This document shows positions 9,201 through 17,341 of a DNA stretch of 64,000 nt, one piece after another (the stretch's first letter is position 1; each line of letters begins with the position of its first letter). The DNA is taken from assembly GCA_937982565.1 (NCBI GenBank), contig CALJLN010000017.1, positions 1-64,000 of the forward strand. The letters run 5' to 3'. This stretch comes from UBA2421 sp002343075 (GTDB taxonomy: Bacteria > Planctomycetota > Phycisphaerae > Tepidisphaerales > Tepidisphaeraceae). The position numbers and the translations under genes were made by a program. Under the pieces are notes generated by a model. That model made no database searches, was not told the origin of the DNA, and saw only the letters and a list, made by a program, of their open reading frames with translations.

Positions 9201-10396
9201 CGAATAAGAAGGACACTGCCACGCTGAGGGTGCTTGGTGGGCGTTACGTCAAGTCGACAGACGTGACTGAACGCGGCCTGATGCACGTTTCGAGGAATGA
9301 ACTTCGAGGCGGCGAAACTTGGCTTGGGCCATTAGGGGGCGTTGTACAGGGTAACGATCTTTACGTCGGCGAGAAAACCACCGGATTGGTTTTTGACGCG
9401 AATGTTATTCGTTTCGGCACAGTCAACTTGAAATTCGGACTCGAACAAAGCGTGATTCGAAACAACATTTGGTCAAGCGATTCCAACCAGCCGTATGCGA
9501 TGGTAGTAAAGGGCATTGCACCGGTGCAGCTCTACAACGACGGCTCGTCTACGCTCAAGACGCGCCGATACTGGGGACCGGAACGGGTGATTCAGGATGT
9601 TTCGATCGTCAACAACACAATCGTCAAGCTGAGCAAATCCGGTACTCCGCCATCAGTCTTGAAGTTTGACAATCCATTTATCGATTCCGCAGCCGAAGCA
9701 ACTGGCAACAATACGGTCTTCTCCATCCCGACAGCGTTGACGAATGGTGGAGCCGCATGGTCGTCCGCGAGTCCGCCAGCACGCGTCACGCGCGCAGCCG
9801 ATTATCATGCGCGCATCAAGAATCTGACGTTCATGAACAACCTGCTTGCTCGCACGACCACCGGTTCGACAAGCAACGCGCAGTATTCCGCATTCGGGAT
9901 CAGTCTCGATCCTCTTGAAGTTGCGCGGTACGGAGATGCAGGCGGTGCAAACTGGAAGGATACGCTTACCACTGGAGCAACAAAGTGGGCCGTCGGGGAC
10001 AACGTATTCAGCACTTCAAACGGAACACCATTTGGCGTGGGCACTAGGCTGACAGCGTCATTTCCTTCGAGTACAGTTTCTTCGTACACGCCAGAGCAGT
10101 TCAATCGTTTGAGCGCCGACACTTGGAATGGCGCGACCTACTTCAACCTGCCAGCAAACGATCGCGACTTGGTTTTTAGTTCTACACTTGTCAATGTTCG
10201 TGATGAGACCGACTCTGGGTTTGGCATCCTTGAAACCGAATACAGACCTATCAGTTCGTCAATTTTAACTGCCACCCGGCGATCTGACGCTTGGTTCGAT
10301 TTCGAGGGATCGTTCTTCGGATCAACCACTAACACCACTCCTGCCCGCGCGATTTCGACTTACGCGGGCGCAAAGCAAACGCCGACTACCGCCTAG
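6215..10396 (+). CDS. Giant planctomycete surface protein: dockerin, FN3 and beta-helix
   Basis: 1393 residues starting at a TTG. Residues about 20-35 carry the planctomycete extracellular motif (VVEMLETRQLLTA), taken as an export/anchoring signal. A dockerin-like pair of calcium loops follows at about residues 138-190 (ADVNRDRAVSSADEAIV, GDVNLDGVINLDDYTTL). Four fibronectin-III-like units follow at about 200-575, with recurring YRVRPYT, YRVRAMN, LRVRAYN and YRIRAVS edges. Then comes a PKD-like segment, and from about 720 a right-handed beta-helix-like region. No PEP-CTERM or transmembrane anchor is present. Codon use changes after about base 7040: the dockerin and first FN3 are G+C-rich, the rest visibly AT-richer. 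It is followed by an RTX gene 12 bases away. Confidence 0.82.
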   Translation: MSAIESNHALDCVSEAIRPVVEMLETRQLLTAITGASFNYLTAPQNVTLNFDTNVQADLSLDDLVVDRLSNNTTLARTNQSLAYNTSTNVATVTFPGEANQGITGMLPDGNFQTIVSEEGIPGMTSEHLLNFFFLTADVNRDRAVSSADEAIVTANFGTSGNFAAGDVNLDGVINLDDYTTLSNNFGRQQPAPITTANTLTVAALSSSANQLTWTKPDAAVDGYRIYRSTDGTNFTQIADVATTPRSYDDTGLTDGTKYWYRVRPYTVAEGNSATTNKMSAVTVLPAPTGVVASEDTDEFSSGTAVNWDHSGTTIEKYVIERATDSTFTTNLVSFDVTYEPEMPSGSFVDRGVVGGQTYFYRVRAMNSVAESAASSAVSVIAPHQKVFDPVDIKIVATGSLAFEFAWGDFSSNETNYEVQRATDAEFLTDVQTTTLSADVTFVTQTVPAAGLYFLRVRAYNANVTSAWVETSIDTSKLAPEAPVGLQVEPLANGEFSLLWGDAATNETSFIVQRSTDPTFTTNVLDLATLPAGSTEYVDIGAKDSEATFYYRIRAVSPSNHEAFSDIVEEPETQASARALLIQRHTGSIFQTSKTNETDLYISGVPIHVRVRESALGPDFDDVYGTKLRYTWYFDSTTVVTGLSAAHVFYTSDFASTPYPTHTIKLRVEKEPSSGSTGELVREENVTLRVRPHLAQTGESSSNFIVYNVYKNLPQGVTNDGIQTGNDSTRRLRNTNWETIRTAMNGTLPNLFKNSVVFRLERGQEFDLPKGLDLRNTPVTRVIFEDFGTAQSLPTLDLKAANRAFWLSSNNSQFSFRNLRLTSTNSAHVVRSFSPSLTNPPSSVTNQVAGRASATAPTFLTYDNATGPRCVAIIGCEFGYLSNAVNVDVEKGAGTPEGLYIADSKTAKNVVSSGSDAEDDYIVTSSYSIFAEGVTNLFIARNDFHNSWTEHVIRLNRDNKYVNVSANSLTKRSSGGTYSVTVNNVTTSYRALLSDPNKKDTATLRVLGGRYVKSTDVTERGLMHVSRNELRGGETWLGPLGGVVQGNDLYVGEKTTGLVFDANVIRFGTVNLKFGLEQSVIRNNIWSSDSNQPYAMVVKGIAPVQLYNDGSSTLKTRRYWGPERVIQDVSIVNNTIVKLSKSGTPPSVLKFDNPFIDSAAEATGNNTVFSIPTALTNGGAAWSSASPPARVTRAADYHARIKNLTFMNNLLARTTTGSTSNAQYSAFGISLDPLEVARYGDAGGANWKDTLTTGATKWAVGDNVFSTSNGTPFGVGTRLTASFPSSTVSSYTPEQFNRLSADTWNGATYFNLPANDRDLVFSSTLVNVRDETDSGFGILETEYRPISSSILTATRRSDAWFDFEGSFFGSTTNTTPARAISTYAGAKQTPTTA

Positions 10397-10408
10397 TTTG
10401 GAGGCATA

Positions 10409-11704
10409 ATGTCTCGATATCATTATTACTCGCGCGCGATCGTTCAGGCTTTAGAAGCCCGTTTGGTGCTGGCTGCGGAGCCTGGCATCACGTTGGATGA
10501 TAACGGCCAGCTACTTATCATTGGCACGGAAGGTGACGATACTACCTTTACCGTCAACGATCCGGACGACTTCTCGAGAATCATCGTAACTTTGAATGGC
10601 CAAGAGTACCGATACCTCAAGTCAGACATCAGTACTTTCCGTATTGAGGGTCGTGGCGGCAACGATGAATTGGCGGGATTCTTCGGGGACTCAATTCTTG
10701 CCTGCTCGATCTACGGTGGCAACGGAAATGACCGAATCCGCGATGCAACCTACCAAGTCGGTGGCCCGGGTAATGATACTCTTGGAGGTTCCGGTGTGGT
10801 GGACTACAGCGACCAAACCACCCCAATATTGTTTGACGCAGGCCTTAGAGATGCTGAAAGCATCGTTCCCACAGTGACCGTCAGCCCAACGGAGACCGAC
10901 ACATTGGGTGACGGTTGCACGATTCGGGGGACAGCGTTCGACGATGTATTCGATGTTTTCTGGCCTAATTCATTTGTTTGGCATATCGAGGGGATGGGTG
11001 GCGATGATCGCATCATCGCCGGGCCTGACTTGACTACGTTCGATGCGGGCGACGGGCGCGATACGCTGGATTTTGGCAACGCAGTCATCAATGTTATCTC
11101 GGCGTCGAATAATATTGAGGTTGTGGAGAACATCGGAGTAAACAGACCGCAGTCACTACGCGACGATTCAGGCCGAGGTTTGTTATTCATTTGTTCCGCA
11201 TTCTATCAGGGCGACGGAGAGCAATCTGTTACCATATGGGCCGGCGGGGGGGATGATACTGTTATTGGATCGCCCGGTCGCGACTCCCTCATGGGCGAAG
11301 ACGGGAATGACCGAATCTACGGAGGCGGAGAAAACGACACCATTCGTGGCGGCAACGGAAGAGATATCCTCGTTGGCGGCGGCGGTGCCGATCGACTCCA
11401 CGGCGACGGCGGCAACGACCTGCTCGTCGGCGAAGGGGGCAACGACACGCTCAACGGCAACTCCGGCAACGACAACCTCCACGGCGGCAGCGGGGACGAC
11501 CGCCTCTTCGGCGGGAGCGGCAACGACACCATCGACGGCGGCGGCGGGCGGGATTTGCTTGATGGGCAGGCCGGCAACGACTTGCTCTACGCCCGCGACG
11601 GCCTGCGCGACACGCTCTTCGGCGGCAGCGGCCTCGATCGCGCTCGGCGGGACAATTCTTTCATCGCTCGGGATATCGTTGATGGGATAGAGGCTTTCTC
11701 ATGA
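10409..11704 (+). CDS. RTX (hemolysin-type calcium-binding repeat) surface protein
   Basis: 431 residues; the ATG at 10409 follows GGAGG. The N-terminus carries the planctomycete extracellular motif (VQALEARLVLAA). Residues about 90-125 hold a first group of GGxGxD nonapeptides (GRGGNDELAG, GGNGNDRIRD), and about 285-400 hold around a dozen more (GGGGDDTVIG, GEDGNDRIYG, GGGGADRLHG). These form a calcium-binding parallel beta-roll. The last residues (RRDNSFIARDIVDGIEAF) match the end of the protein at 12148-12924. Its stop overlaps the next start (ATGA). The first two thirds are AT-richer; the RTX part from about 11340 is sharply G+C-rich. Confidence 0.85.
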   Translation: MSRYHYYSRAIVQALEARLVLAAEPGITLDDNGQLLIIGTEGDDTTFTVNDPDDFSRIIVTLNGQEYRYLKSDISTFRIEGRGGNDELAGFFGDSILACSIYGGNGNDRIRDATYQVGGPGNDTLGGSGVVDYSDQTTPILFDAGLRDAESIVPTVTVSPTETDTLGDGCTIRGTAFDDVFDVFWPNSFVWHIEGMGGDDRIIAGPDLTTFDAGDGRDTLDFGNAVINVISASNNIEVVENIGVNRPQSLRDDSGRGLLFICSAFYQGDGEQSVTIWAGGGDDTVIGSPGRDSLMGEDGNDRIYGGGENDTIRGGNGRDILVGGGGADRLHGDGGNDLLVGEGGNDTLNGNSGNDNLHGGSGDDRLFGGSGNDTIDGGGGRDLLDGQAGNDLLYARDGLRDTLFGGSGLDRARRDNSFIARDIVDGIEAFS

Positions 11705-12126
11705 TGCAACGACGCAACGGCATAAGCCCGAGTTTACAAACAAGGATTCCTGACCCCTTATCCGTCCCCGCGGCTACACTCGCCACCCCGATGGATCTTC
11801 GTTCACCCCAGCGTGTCTCACAGGCCGGATGGACTGCTGCAGATAACGCTTGGGGGCGGGACAATCAATTCTTGATACAGACGGTCAGTTCTACCCCGCA
11901 GGCGATTGGCGTTTGGAACACCCAGACGCACTCCAATCCAAGCATCGATCCTGACTTTGTGACTGACATCCGGGTTGATGCCACGTCTTATGTGCCCACA
12001 AGCGCGACATCGATAGTCAACATCGCTCAGCAGAGTTTGTATGCACGGTACGACTTCGCCAACCTGTTGTCCGGATCAGCTCGTCCGGCCACCGGAGTTA
12101 CGGTAGGTGCCGTGCAGAAAACCTAA
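11701..12126 (+). CDS. Hypothetical protein, 141 aa, coupled to RTX gene
   Basis: The start overlaps the RTX gene's stop codon, which suggests translational coupling. The protein has no signal peptide, no extracellular motif and no recognised domain. The centre contains polar, Thr/Ser-rich stretches (AWGRDNQFLIQTVSS, VDATSYVPTSATSIV). It sits between two RTX paralogues and shares their AT-richer composition, so it was probably acquired or rearranged with them. It could also be a remnant of a longer surface protein. Confidence 0.5.
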   Translation: MMQRRNGISPSLQTRIPDPLSVPAATLATPMDLRSPQRVSQAGWTAADNAWGRDNQFLIQTVSSTPQAIGVWNTQTHSNPSIDPDFVTDIRVDATSYVPTSATSIVNIAQQSLYARYDFANLLSGSARPATGVTVGAVQKT

Positions 12127-12147
12127 GTTTGTAGCAACGAGGCTCTC

Positions 12148-12924
12148 ATGCCATTATCAAAAAGTGACACTAAAGTGCCTTTGGGCGGCGAACACCGTGA
12201 AGTGACCGGACGGACACCACGGCAAGCGCGCGGCCCATCCCGAATAGAGGCGATCGAGTCCCGCTGCCTGTTCAGCATCATCCCAGTCATGAATGATTCT
12301 TTCGGGATCCAGATACAAGGGACTCCTGTCAATGATGTAGCCATTGCTAGTCTCTCCGGTGACCGCACAACAGTGATCGTAGAGGTTGCCTCAGGTGACA
12401 CGCCGTTGGAGAGATTCGAGTTCGACAGCTTCTTTGTCCGTTCAGTAGTGATTGAGCTTGGGGACGGCGCGGATAGCGTGAACCCCTTTGGTGATACGGA
12501 GGGGCTGGGAACGTTTCCATTTGACCAACTGGCAGTTATCAACACCGGTGCCGGTAGCGACAACGTTCGGTTGGGAAGCGGTTTATCGAAAGTTAACACC
12601 GGCGACGGCGATGATTATCTCGACGGCGGGGACGGGCGCGACCAGCTCTTCGGCGGCAATGGCGACGACACCCTCCTCGGCGGGCCGGGCGGCGATTTGC
12701 TCGTCGGCGGACCGGGCAACGACGTAATCGACGGCGGCGGCGGGCGCGATTTCATCCTCGACATCGACAACAAATCCGGCCGTGCTGCCAACAACACACC
12801 CGAAGCCATCCTCCACGCCACCGAGTTCCGCAACGCCACGTCAACAAACGCCTTCGACCGCCCCCGCCGCGACAACGCCGCTGCGGTGCGGGATGTGGTG
12901 GATGGAATTGAGGCGTTTATCTAA
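12148..12924 (+). CDS. Short RTX-repeat surface protein, paralogue of the upstream RTX protein
   Basis: 258 residues. A planctomycete-extracellular-like motif (RIEAIESRCLFSI) lies at about residues 33-45, deeper than usual. Residues about 150-205 hold GGDGRDQLFG, GGNGDDTLLG, GGPGGDLLVG and GGPGNDVIDG calcium-binding nonapeptides. The tail RRDNAAAVRDVVDGIEAF is nearly the same as that of the RTX protein ending at 11704. DNA composition switches at about 12600 from AT-richer to G+C-rich exactly where the repeats begin. It is likely secreted and calcium-stabilised; no enzymatic domain is seen. Confidence 0.78.
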   Translation: MPLSKSDTKVPLGGEHREVTGRTPRQARGPSRIEAIESRCLFSIIPVMNDSFGIQIQGTPVNDVAIASLSGDRTTVIVEVASGDTPLERFEFDSFFVRSVVIELGDGADSVNPFGDTEGLGTFPFDQLAVINTGAGSDNVRLGSGLSKVNTGDGDDYLDGGDGRDQLFGGNGDDTLLGGPGGDLLVGGPGNDVIDGGGGRDFILDIDNKSGRAANNTPEAILHATEFRNATSTNAFDRPRRDNAAAVRDVVDGIEAFI

Positions 12925-13160
12925 CGATGCCGGGGGCGCGTTCCCCGGGCGGGCAGTCTTGTGCTATCGCGCGGGGCGGGGCCTGATGCGCGGGTGGTGC
13001 ATTGCCCTACTTCGATAAGGGGGCACGCTGGTGTCGTCGTTCAGGGTTGGCCAGATACCGCCGCGGGGGCGTACGGCGCAACATGATGCACGTCGTTGGT
13101 CAACGGGAGCAACGCCACTGATGTTATCGCTGGCCGTCACGCGGCCAATGGAGGTTTGGG

Positions 13161-13568
13161 ATGATTCGAGCTGTCACTACATCGTTGCTGGGTTTGTCGA
13201 TTGCCGGCGGGATGGCGGGGATCGGGTGCACGCGCTCGCCGCAGGTGCGTGCGGCATCGACCGAGGGGCAACTGGTCGAGCAGCGCGCGGCAGTGCTTCG
13301 GCAGAAGGCCGACCTGATGCAGAAAGGCGAGCGGCTGATTATTGACGGCCGGGGCATGATTGCCCGCGGCGAGGCGATGCGCGACCAGGGCAACACGCTG
13401 GAAGGGCAGAATCTCGCGATTGAAGGTGAGGCGAAGGTGCGGCAAGGTGAAAACTACGTTGCCCAGGCGAATGCTGTAGTGCTTCCGTCGACGCAGCCGA
13501 CCAATGTGCCGCTGGGTAACGGCTACAACCGCGAGAATGAAACTGCACGCACAGATTTGAACAAGTAA
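13161..13568 (+). CDS. Small helical lipoprotein
   Basis: 135 residues with a lipoprotein signal peptide ending in the lipobox AGIGC (Cys23). The mature part is a charged helical region with internal similarity (RQKADLMQKGERLIIDGR, MIARGEAMRDQG, LAIEGEAKVRQGEN), likely a short coiled coil, then a polar Pro/Asn-rich tail. No family is recognised. It would sit on the periplasmic side of a membrane. It stands alone, about 200 bases before queC, and GC-rich inverted segments lie in between. Confidence 0.7.
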   Translation: MIRAVTTSLLGLSIAGGMAGIGCTRSPQVRAASTEGQLVEQRAAVLRQKADLMQKGERLIIDGRGMIARGEAMRDQGNTLEGQNLAIEGEAKVRQGENYVAQANAVVLPSTQPTNVPLGNGYNRENETARTDLNK

Positions 13569-13772
13569 GCCTGGTGAGCTTTCGCGCGAGATCGTATGTC
13601 AGGCGATTCACAAGCGAATGGGGTTCGATCAATTGCAGCGAACCCACTTGAGGCGTTGCCGCATTGCCGGCGCCGGAACGACGGCGGCGGCGCGGCAACG
13701 CCTTTTTCTCTGCGCAATGCCGGCTGGCGGCGGCGTTGCAATCGGCGGGGGAATTGATGAGACTCGCCGGCA

Positions 13773-14507
13773 ATGAGCGTGGTGCAGAACTCTCCTATCC
13801 AGGCCCCGCGGAGGGCTGTGGTGCTGCTGTCGGGCGGGCTTGACTCGGCCACGGTGCTGGCGATTGCGAAGCGCGACGGGTTTTTGCCCCACGCGATGAG
13901 CTTTCGATACGGCCAGCGACACCTGCACGAGATCGCCTGCGCCCAGCGAATCGCGGGCAGCATGGGCGTGGCGGAACATACAATTGTGGATATCGACCTG
14001 CGGGCGTTTGGCGCATCGGCGCTCACCACCGACATCGCAGTGCCGAAAGATCGCGATGCGGCTTCGATGAGCCAAGGCATTCCGATTACGTATGTGCCGG
14101 CGCGGAATACGATTTTTCTTTCTTTCGCACTGGCCAAGGCAGAAACCCTCGGTGCAACGGACATCTTCATCGGCGTGAACGCGCTGGACTACAGCGGGTA
14201 CCCCGATTGCCGGGCTGAATATGTTGCGGCGTTTGAAGCGATGGCCAACCTCGCCACGCGCGCCGGGGTGGAAGGCGCGGCGGTGGGTGCGCCTGCGCTG
14301 CGGATCCATGCGCCGTTGATTGAACTTACCAAGGCCCAGATCATCCGCACCGGGCTAGGCCTTGGCGTAAACTATGCACTGACAAGCACTTGCTACGATC
14401 CTTCGCCAGCCGGCGAAGCGTGCGGCAGGTGTGATGCGTGTGCGCTGCGGCTGAAAGGCTTTGCGGAAAACGGCCTACCCGACCCGGGCGCGTACGCTGC
14501 GTCGTGA
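13773..14507 (+). CDS. queC: 7-cyano-7-deazaguanine synthase QueC
   Basis: 244 residues, the family's usual length plus a short N-terminal extension. QueC uses ATP and ammonia to convert 7-carboxy-7-deazaguanine to preQ0, the precursor of queuosine in tRNA. The PP-loop motif VVLLSGGLDSAT is near residue 20, and FRYGQRHLHE, YVPARNTIFLS and the GVNALDYSGYPDCR segment are all conserved. A zinc-site cysteine cluster lies near the end (TCYDP, CGRCDAC). It is alone on the plus strand; no queD, queE or queF is seen nearby. Confidence 0.96.
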   Translation: MSVVQNSPIQAPRRAVVLLSGGLDSATVLAIAKRDGFLPHAMSFRYGQRHLHEIACAQRIAGSMGVAEHTIVDIDLRAFGASALTTDIAVPKDRDAASMSQGIPITYVPARNTIFLSFALAKAETLGATDIFIGVNALDYSGYPDCRAEYVAAFEAMANLATRAGVEGAAVGAPALRIHAPLIELTKAQIIRTGLGLGVNYALTSTCYDPSPAGEACGRCDACALRLKGFAENGLPDPGAYAAS

Positions 14508-14562
14508 GGGCGCGACGCAGGGGCTGCGACAGATTGATTGTTAAGATTGCGTCAGTTTTTCG

Positions 14563-14653
14563 TTGACACCGCCGCGGGGGTGATTACGGTGTAGGCGTTC
14601 GATTTGCGTGCACCTTTTGTAGCCGCCTTTACGTCACATCAACAAAAGGCGGC
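14563..14653 (+). promoter_or_regulatory. Putative promoter and leader hairpin of the beta-helix gene
   Basis: A perfect -35 hexamer TTGACA lies at 14563-14568, with a weak -10 (TACGGT, 14585-14590). Downstream, GCCGCCTTT at 14622-14630 pairs perfectly with AAAGGCGGC at 14645-14653 and would form a stem in the 5' leader, ending about 47 bases before the ATG at 14701. The hairpin is certain as sequence; its function is not. Confidence 0.35.
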
Positions 14654-14700
14654 GGTGGCGCATCGGCATCACATCGGTTTGGGCTACGGGAGAAGAGAAC

Positions 14701-17334
14701 ATGTCGCGGAAGATGAAGATTCTGGCAGCGGCTGCTGCCTGCGTTGGGTTTACTTCAATTTCACTCGGTGCAACCTGGACTTGGGACGGCGGCTCGGGCT
14801 TCGGGCCTGACAGCATGAGCCAGAGTGGCAACTGGTCGCCGGCCTCCGTCCCGGTAAGCGGCGGAAGCGACACCGTCCTCATCTTCCCCGCCGGGGCCGA
14901 TAGCTTTACCCCGAATCAAAACATTGCAACGCCGTTTTCGCTGCAGAGCATGCTGGTGACCGGTGGAGCCTATCAGTTTACCAGCGGAAGCGGGTATTCC
15001 TTTAGCAATCTCGGCGCGGCACCCACAATCTCCACGCCTGCGGCAACCACTGTCTTCGGCACACTGATGAGCTTTGGTGCCTCCACCGCGTGGACGCTCA
15101 ACGGCCCGGTCAACATGAACGGCCAGATGTCCGGCGGCGGCAATGTCAATGTGAGTGCGCTGGCAACTTCGCAATTCAGCTTCGGCGGTGGCGGCATCAA
15201 TTTTTATAGCGGCACGTTCTCTATGAACAACGGCACGCTTAATCTCGCGCGCGCCGGCACGGCGCTCTCGGGCGGGCTGAATGCCTCCAACATGACGGTA
15301 AACGTCAACGCGGCAAATCAATTCGGCGTCAACTCTGATATCACACTCAATAACACGGAGCTTAAGACCTCGACCAGCCAGCAGTTGCGCGATCTTCGGG
15401 TTGATAACGGTTCGAGTGTCAACGTGACCGGTTCGCCCACGATCACGCTAAATGGCAACCTGGTGAGTTTTGGTGGATTCAACTCTATCGGCAACAACCC
15501 GATGCAAACGCTCAATCTCGCCGGTGGTGTGCGTCTGTTCAACATCAACGCCGCGCCGGGCGATCAGACTGTCATCAACATGACCATCACCAATGGAAGG
15601 TTCAACAAGATAGGCAACGGCATGCTGCAGTTGGGCAGCACCACCAGTACCTACACAGGTCAGAATGTCGTTTCGGCCGGAACGCTGTACACTTCTGCAA
15701 GCGGAATCGGCACCGATGTGCAGAACAACGCCAGCATCCGCTTCTACGGCGGCAACCTGCCGGCCAATTGTCTCTCGGGCTCAGGATCGGTGACGATTGA
15801 AAATGCCGTGGTTTACAGCGGTCCTCAGTCATACACCGGCAACACGCTGCTCTTAACCGGCGCAACGCTGGTGGGCGCGAGCGATTCCTTCAGCGGCAAC
15901 ATTGTGGGCGTGGGCGCGCTTGCACTGCTCAGTATCTCCCAACCCACCCCCGGCACACTGGCGGCAAATATTTCTGGCGCGACCATGCTCAGCAAGGACG
16001 GTGCCGGGGTGATGACCGTCACCGGCAACAATACGCACACCGGCGACAGCTTCATTACTGAAGGCGGAGTAAACATCGCGAGCAACGCGCCATTCGGCTC
16101 GGGCATGCTCCTGCTGGGCAACACCGCAACACCGCTCGGCGTGGAAGCCACGGGAACTCGCATTGTGAACAATCCGCTGCTCACGCCAGGAATCTTAACC
16201 CTGACCGGCAGCGGCGATCTGCGGTTCAGCGATTCGACGGCGAAGACTTTCAACTGGCCGGTTACCCACAACAGCGCAGGCACAACCACCTTTGATGGAA
16301 AACTGACGATGTCCGCTGGAGGCATGATCACCGTGAACAGCGGAACGATGGTCGTCGGAAGTTCCGCGGTCGCAAACGCATTTGCCACCGCCGCCCCCGT
16401 CGTCATCAACGGCGGCACGCTCGTTGTGCGAAGCCTGAATTTTTCCACCCTGCCCGATGTCACCCTCGCGGGTGGGGCGCTCAATGCGCCCAATGGCTAT
16501 GCCATCCCGCTCGGCGCAGTACTTCAGGGTGCCGGCGCAGTGACTGGCCGTGTTGCCAGCGCGAACGGGTCGAGCATCCTCGCTTCTGGAAATCTTGCGC
16601 TCGGCGACTCGTCGCACCCCGCAGGCGTTTCGCTCGATGGCGAGCTTTATGCAAACAACAACACCGTGACGCTGCTGGATAGCAACAGCGCGGTGCTTGG
16701 TTCATACACTCAACTCGGCAACGGCATCAGCGGCGGCACACTCGCGTCGGCAAACGGCGTGGTGCTCAATTTCGGCCGCAACATCGTCGGTCGGGGGACA
16801 GTAAGCTCCGGCAACTCGCTCGCCGCGGCATCGATCATCAATGGCGACGTTAACGGCGACTCACTCACCAACTTCATCGAGTTTACCGGCTATGTGAAAG
16901 GCGTTGGCAATTTCAACAATGTCGCATTCAGCGGCACGTTTGCTCCCGGGCTGTCGCCGACCCTGCTCACTTTGGGAAATGTCATTCTCACGCCTTCCAA
17001 CGTCCTGGATATGGAACTCGGCGGCCTGCTTCGCGGCGGGCAATATGACGCATTTAACATCACGGGAACGCTCGTTCTTGATGGGCAGCTCAAGCTCTCG
17101 CTCATCAACAGCTTTACCCCGGCCGCGGGCGATCAGTTTGATCTGTTCGACGGCACGACCGCGGGCACATTTAGTAGCTTCAACTATCCCCCGCTGACGG
17201 CCGGGCTGGTATGGGATAACAGCCTGCTTTACACGCAGGGGATTGTGCAGGTGAACTTCATACCAGAACCGGCGGCGCTCGCGTCGATGGTTGTGGGTGC
17301 CCTCGGCTTGCTGGCGCGAAGGCGTGCTCGGTAG
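14701..17334 (+). CDS. Secreted beta-helix PEP-CTERM protein with autotransporter-type repeats
   Basis: 877 residues. A signal peptide (MSRKMKILAAAAACVGFTS) is followed by the WTWDGGSG...SGNWSPASVP opening common to planctomycete passenger-like proteins. The body is low-complexity beta-helix rich in G, N, S and T, with autotransporter-associated strand units such as LSKDGAGVMTVTGNNTHTGDSFITEGG and LGSTTSTYTG...SAGTLYTS. The end is a classical PEP-CTERM signal: IPEPAAL, a hydrophobic stretch, then RRRAR, which is recognised by an exosortase and normally leads to cell-surface anchoring or release. It converges with the sensor kinase, leaving seven bases between the stops. No catalytic motif is visible, so it is probably structural or adhesive. 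Confidence 0.85.
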   Translation: MSRKMKILAAAAACVGFTSISLGATWTWDGGSGFGPDSMSQSGNWSPASVPVSGGSDTVLIFPAGADSFTPNQNIATPFSLQSMLVTGGAYQFTSGSGYSFSNLGAAPTISTPAATTVFGTLMSFGASTAWTLNGPVNMNGQMSGGGNVNVSALATSQFSFGGGGINFYSGTFSMNNGTLNLARAGTALSGGLNASNMTVNVNAANQFGVNSDITLNNTELKTSTSQQLRDLRVDNGSSVNVTGSPTITLNGNLVSFGGFNSIGNNPMQTLNLAGGVRLFNINAAPGDQTVINMTITNGRFNKIGNGMLQLGSTTSTYTGQNVVSAGTLYTSASGIGTDVQNNASIRFYGGNLPANCLSGSGSVTIENAVVYSGPQSYTGNTLLLTGATLVGASDSFSGNIVGVGALALLSISQPTPGTLAANISGATMLSKDGAGVMTVTGNNTHTGDSFITEGGVNIASNAPFGSGMLLLGNTATPLGVEATGTRIVNNPLLTPGILTLTGSGDLRFSDSTAKTFNWPVTHNSAGTTTFDGKLTMSAGGMITVNSGTMVVGSSAVANAFATAAPVVINGGTLVVRSLNFSTLPDVTLAGGALNAPNGYAIPLGAVLQGAGAVTGRVASANGSSILASGNLALGDSSHPAGVSLDGELYANNNTVTLLDSNSAVLGSYTQLGNGISGGTLASANGVVLNFGRNIVGRGTVSSGNSLAAASIINGDVNGDSLTNFIEFTGYVKGVGNFNNVAFSGTFAPGLSPTLLTLGNVILTPSNVLDMELGGLLRGGQYDAFNITGTLVLDGQLKLSLINSFTPAAGDQFDLFDGTTAGTFSSFNYPPLTAGLVWDNSLLYTQGIVQVNFIPEPAALASMVVGALGLLARRRAR

Positions 17335-17341
17335 TCGACGA

